DNA of 24,844 bases from JADZAA01 sp039810485 (GTDB taxonomy: Bacteria > Bacteroidota > Ignavibacteria > Kapaibacteriales > UBA961), in assembly GCA_039810485.1 (NCBI GenBank), contig JBDHXA010000044.1, positions 1-24,844 on the forward strand. Direction: 5' to 3'. A model generated the notes under the pieces. The model ran no database searches. It was not told where the DNA came from and was given only the letters and a program-made list of their open reading frames with translations. Both the position numbers and the translations under genes were made by a program. Shown one piece after another: positions 24,769 through 24,844 of this stretch; within the stretch, counting starts at the first letter, position 1; the number at the start of each line of letters is the position of its first letter.

Positions 24769-24844
24769 GGAGGGTTCTAAAAATTAGTTTTTTTATTTTT
24801 CAAAGACAAGTCAGAACCTTTTTAAAATCTGTTCTGAAAAAGCA
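24769..24844. other. Terminal intergenic tail with a small hairpin
   Basis: Beyond the right repeat is AT-rich DNA with no coding frame visible. It contains the perfect 7-base inverted pair TCAGAAC (24811-24817) and GTTCTGA (24831-24837) with a 13-base loop. An alternative pair, GGTTCT (24773-24778) with AGAACC (24813-24818), could compete with it. The function is unknown and the window ends here. Confidence 0.4.

Noticed and set aside
1..24844. CRISPR arrays, tRNA or rRNA genes
   Set aside because: I saw no regularly spaced direct repeats, no cloverleaf with a TTCRA arm and no rRNA-like stretches on either strand.

Overview
The window looks like a stretch of chromosome from a Gram-negative, menaquinone-using bacterium of the Bacteroidota/Chlorobiota (FCB) assemblage. 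The basis is: an ECF sigma factor followed by an anti-sigma-like protein with a beta-barrel tail, a CzcA pump fused to a TolC-like domain whose internal export signal ends Ala-Ser-Ala/Gln, a TonB-dependent receptor, MenA, and moderate-to-low GC. This is inference from architecture; no rRNA or tRNA is present to test it. gyrA, dut and menA mark the segment as core chromosome rather than plasmid or phage. I see no transposase, integrase, CRISPR array or tRNA.

Left arm (about 0.1-8.9 kb, all on the minus strand, listed in transcription order from right to left): a short-chain dehydrogenase (SDR), the S49 protease SppA, MenA, then gyrA followed after 3 bases by a TonB-dependent receptor. A good intrinsic terminator lies between sppA and menA, and a 421-base AT-rich gap precedes gyrA.

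Middle (8.9-16.2 kb): a divergent intergenic region at 8.87-8.98 kb faces a three-gene plus-strand operon. It encodes an ECF sigma factor, a protein joining an anti-sigma-like N-terminus, one transmembrane helix and a predicted outer-membrane beta-barrel, and a lipoprotein. A minus-strand M48 metalloprotease follows. Next, on the plus strand, come an orphan one-helix membrane protein, a CBS-pair CNNM/CorC-like protein, an MlaF-like ABC ATPase and an EamA-type permease. The last two overlap by 4 bases.

Right arm (16.5-24.7 kb, plus strand): a 1451-residue HME-RND metal pump fused to its own outer-membrane factor, followed with no gap by a lipoprotein periplasmic adaptor. Together these could make a complete tripartite metal-efflux system from two genes. 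After a hairpin come dUTPase (dut) and a large acyl-CoA synthetase resembling the plant AAE17/AAE18 type.

A 60-base inverted repeat with 58 identities lies near both ends of the window. Each copy starts 28-29 bases after the stop codon of the last gene and has the same orientation relative to that gene, so it looks like a dispersed 3'-end or terminator-type element. The least ordinary items are the sigma/anti-sigma/beta-barrel operon, the pump-TolC fusion with its internal signal-peptide-like junction, and this repeat.
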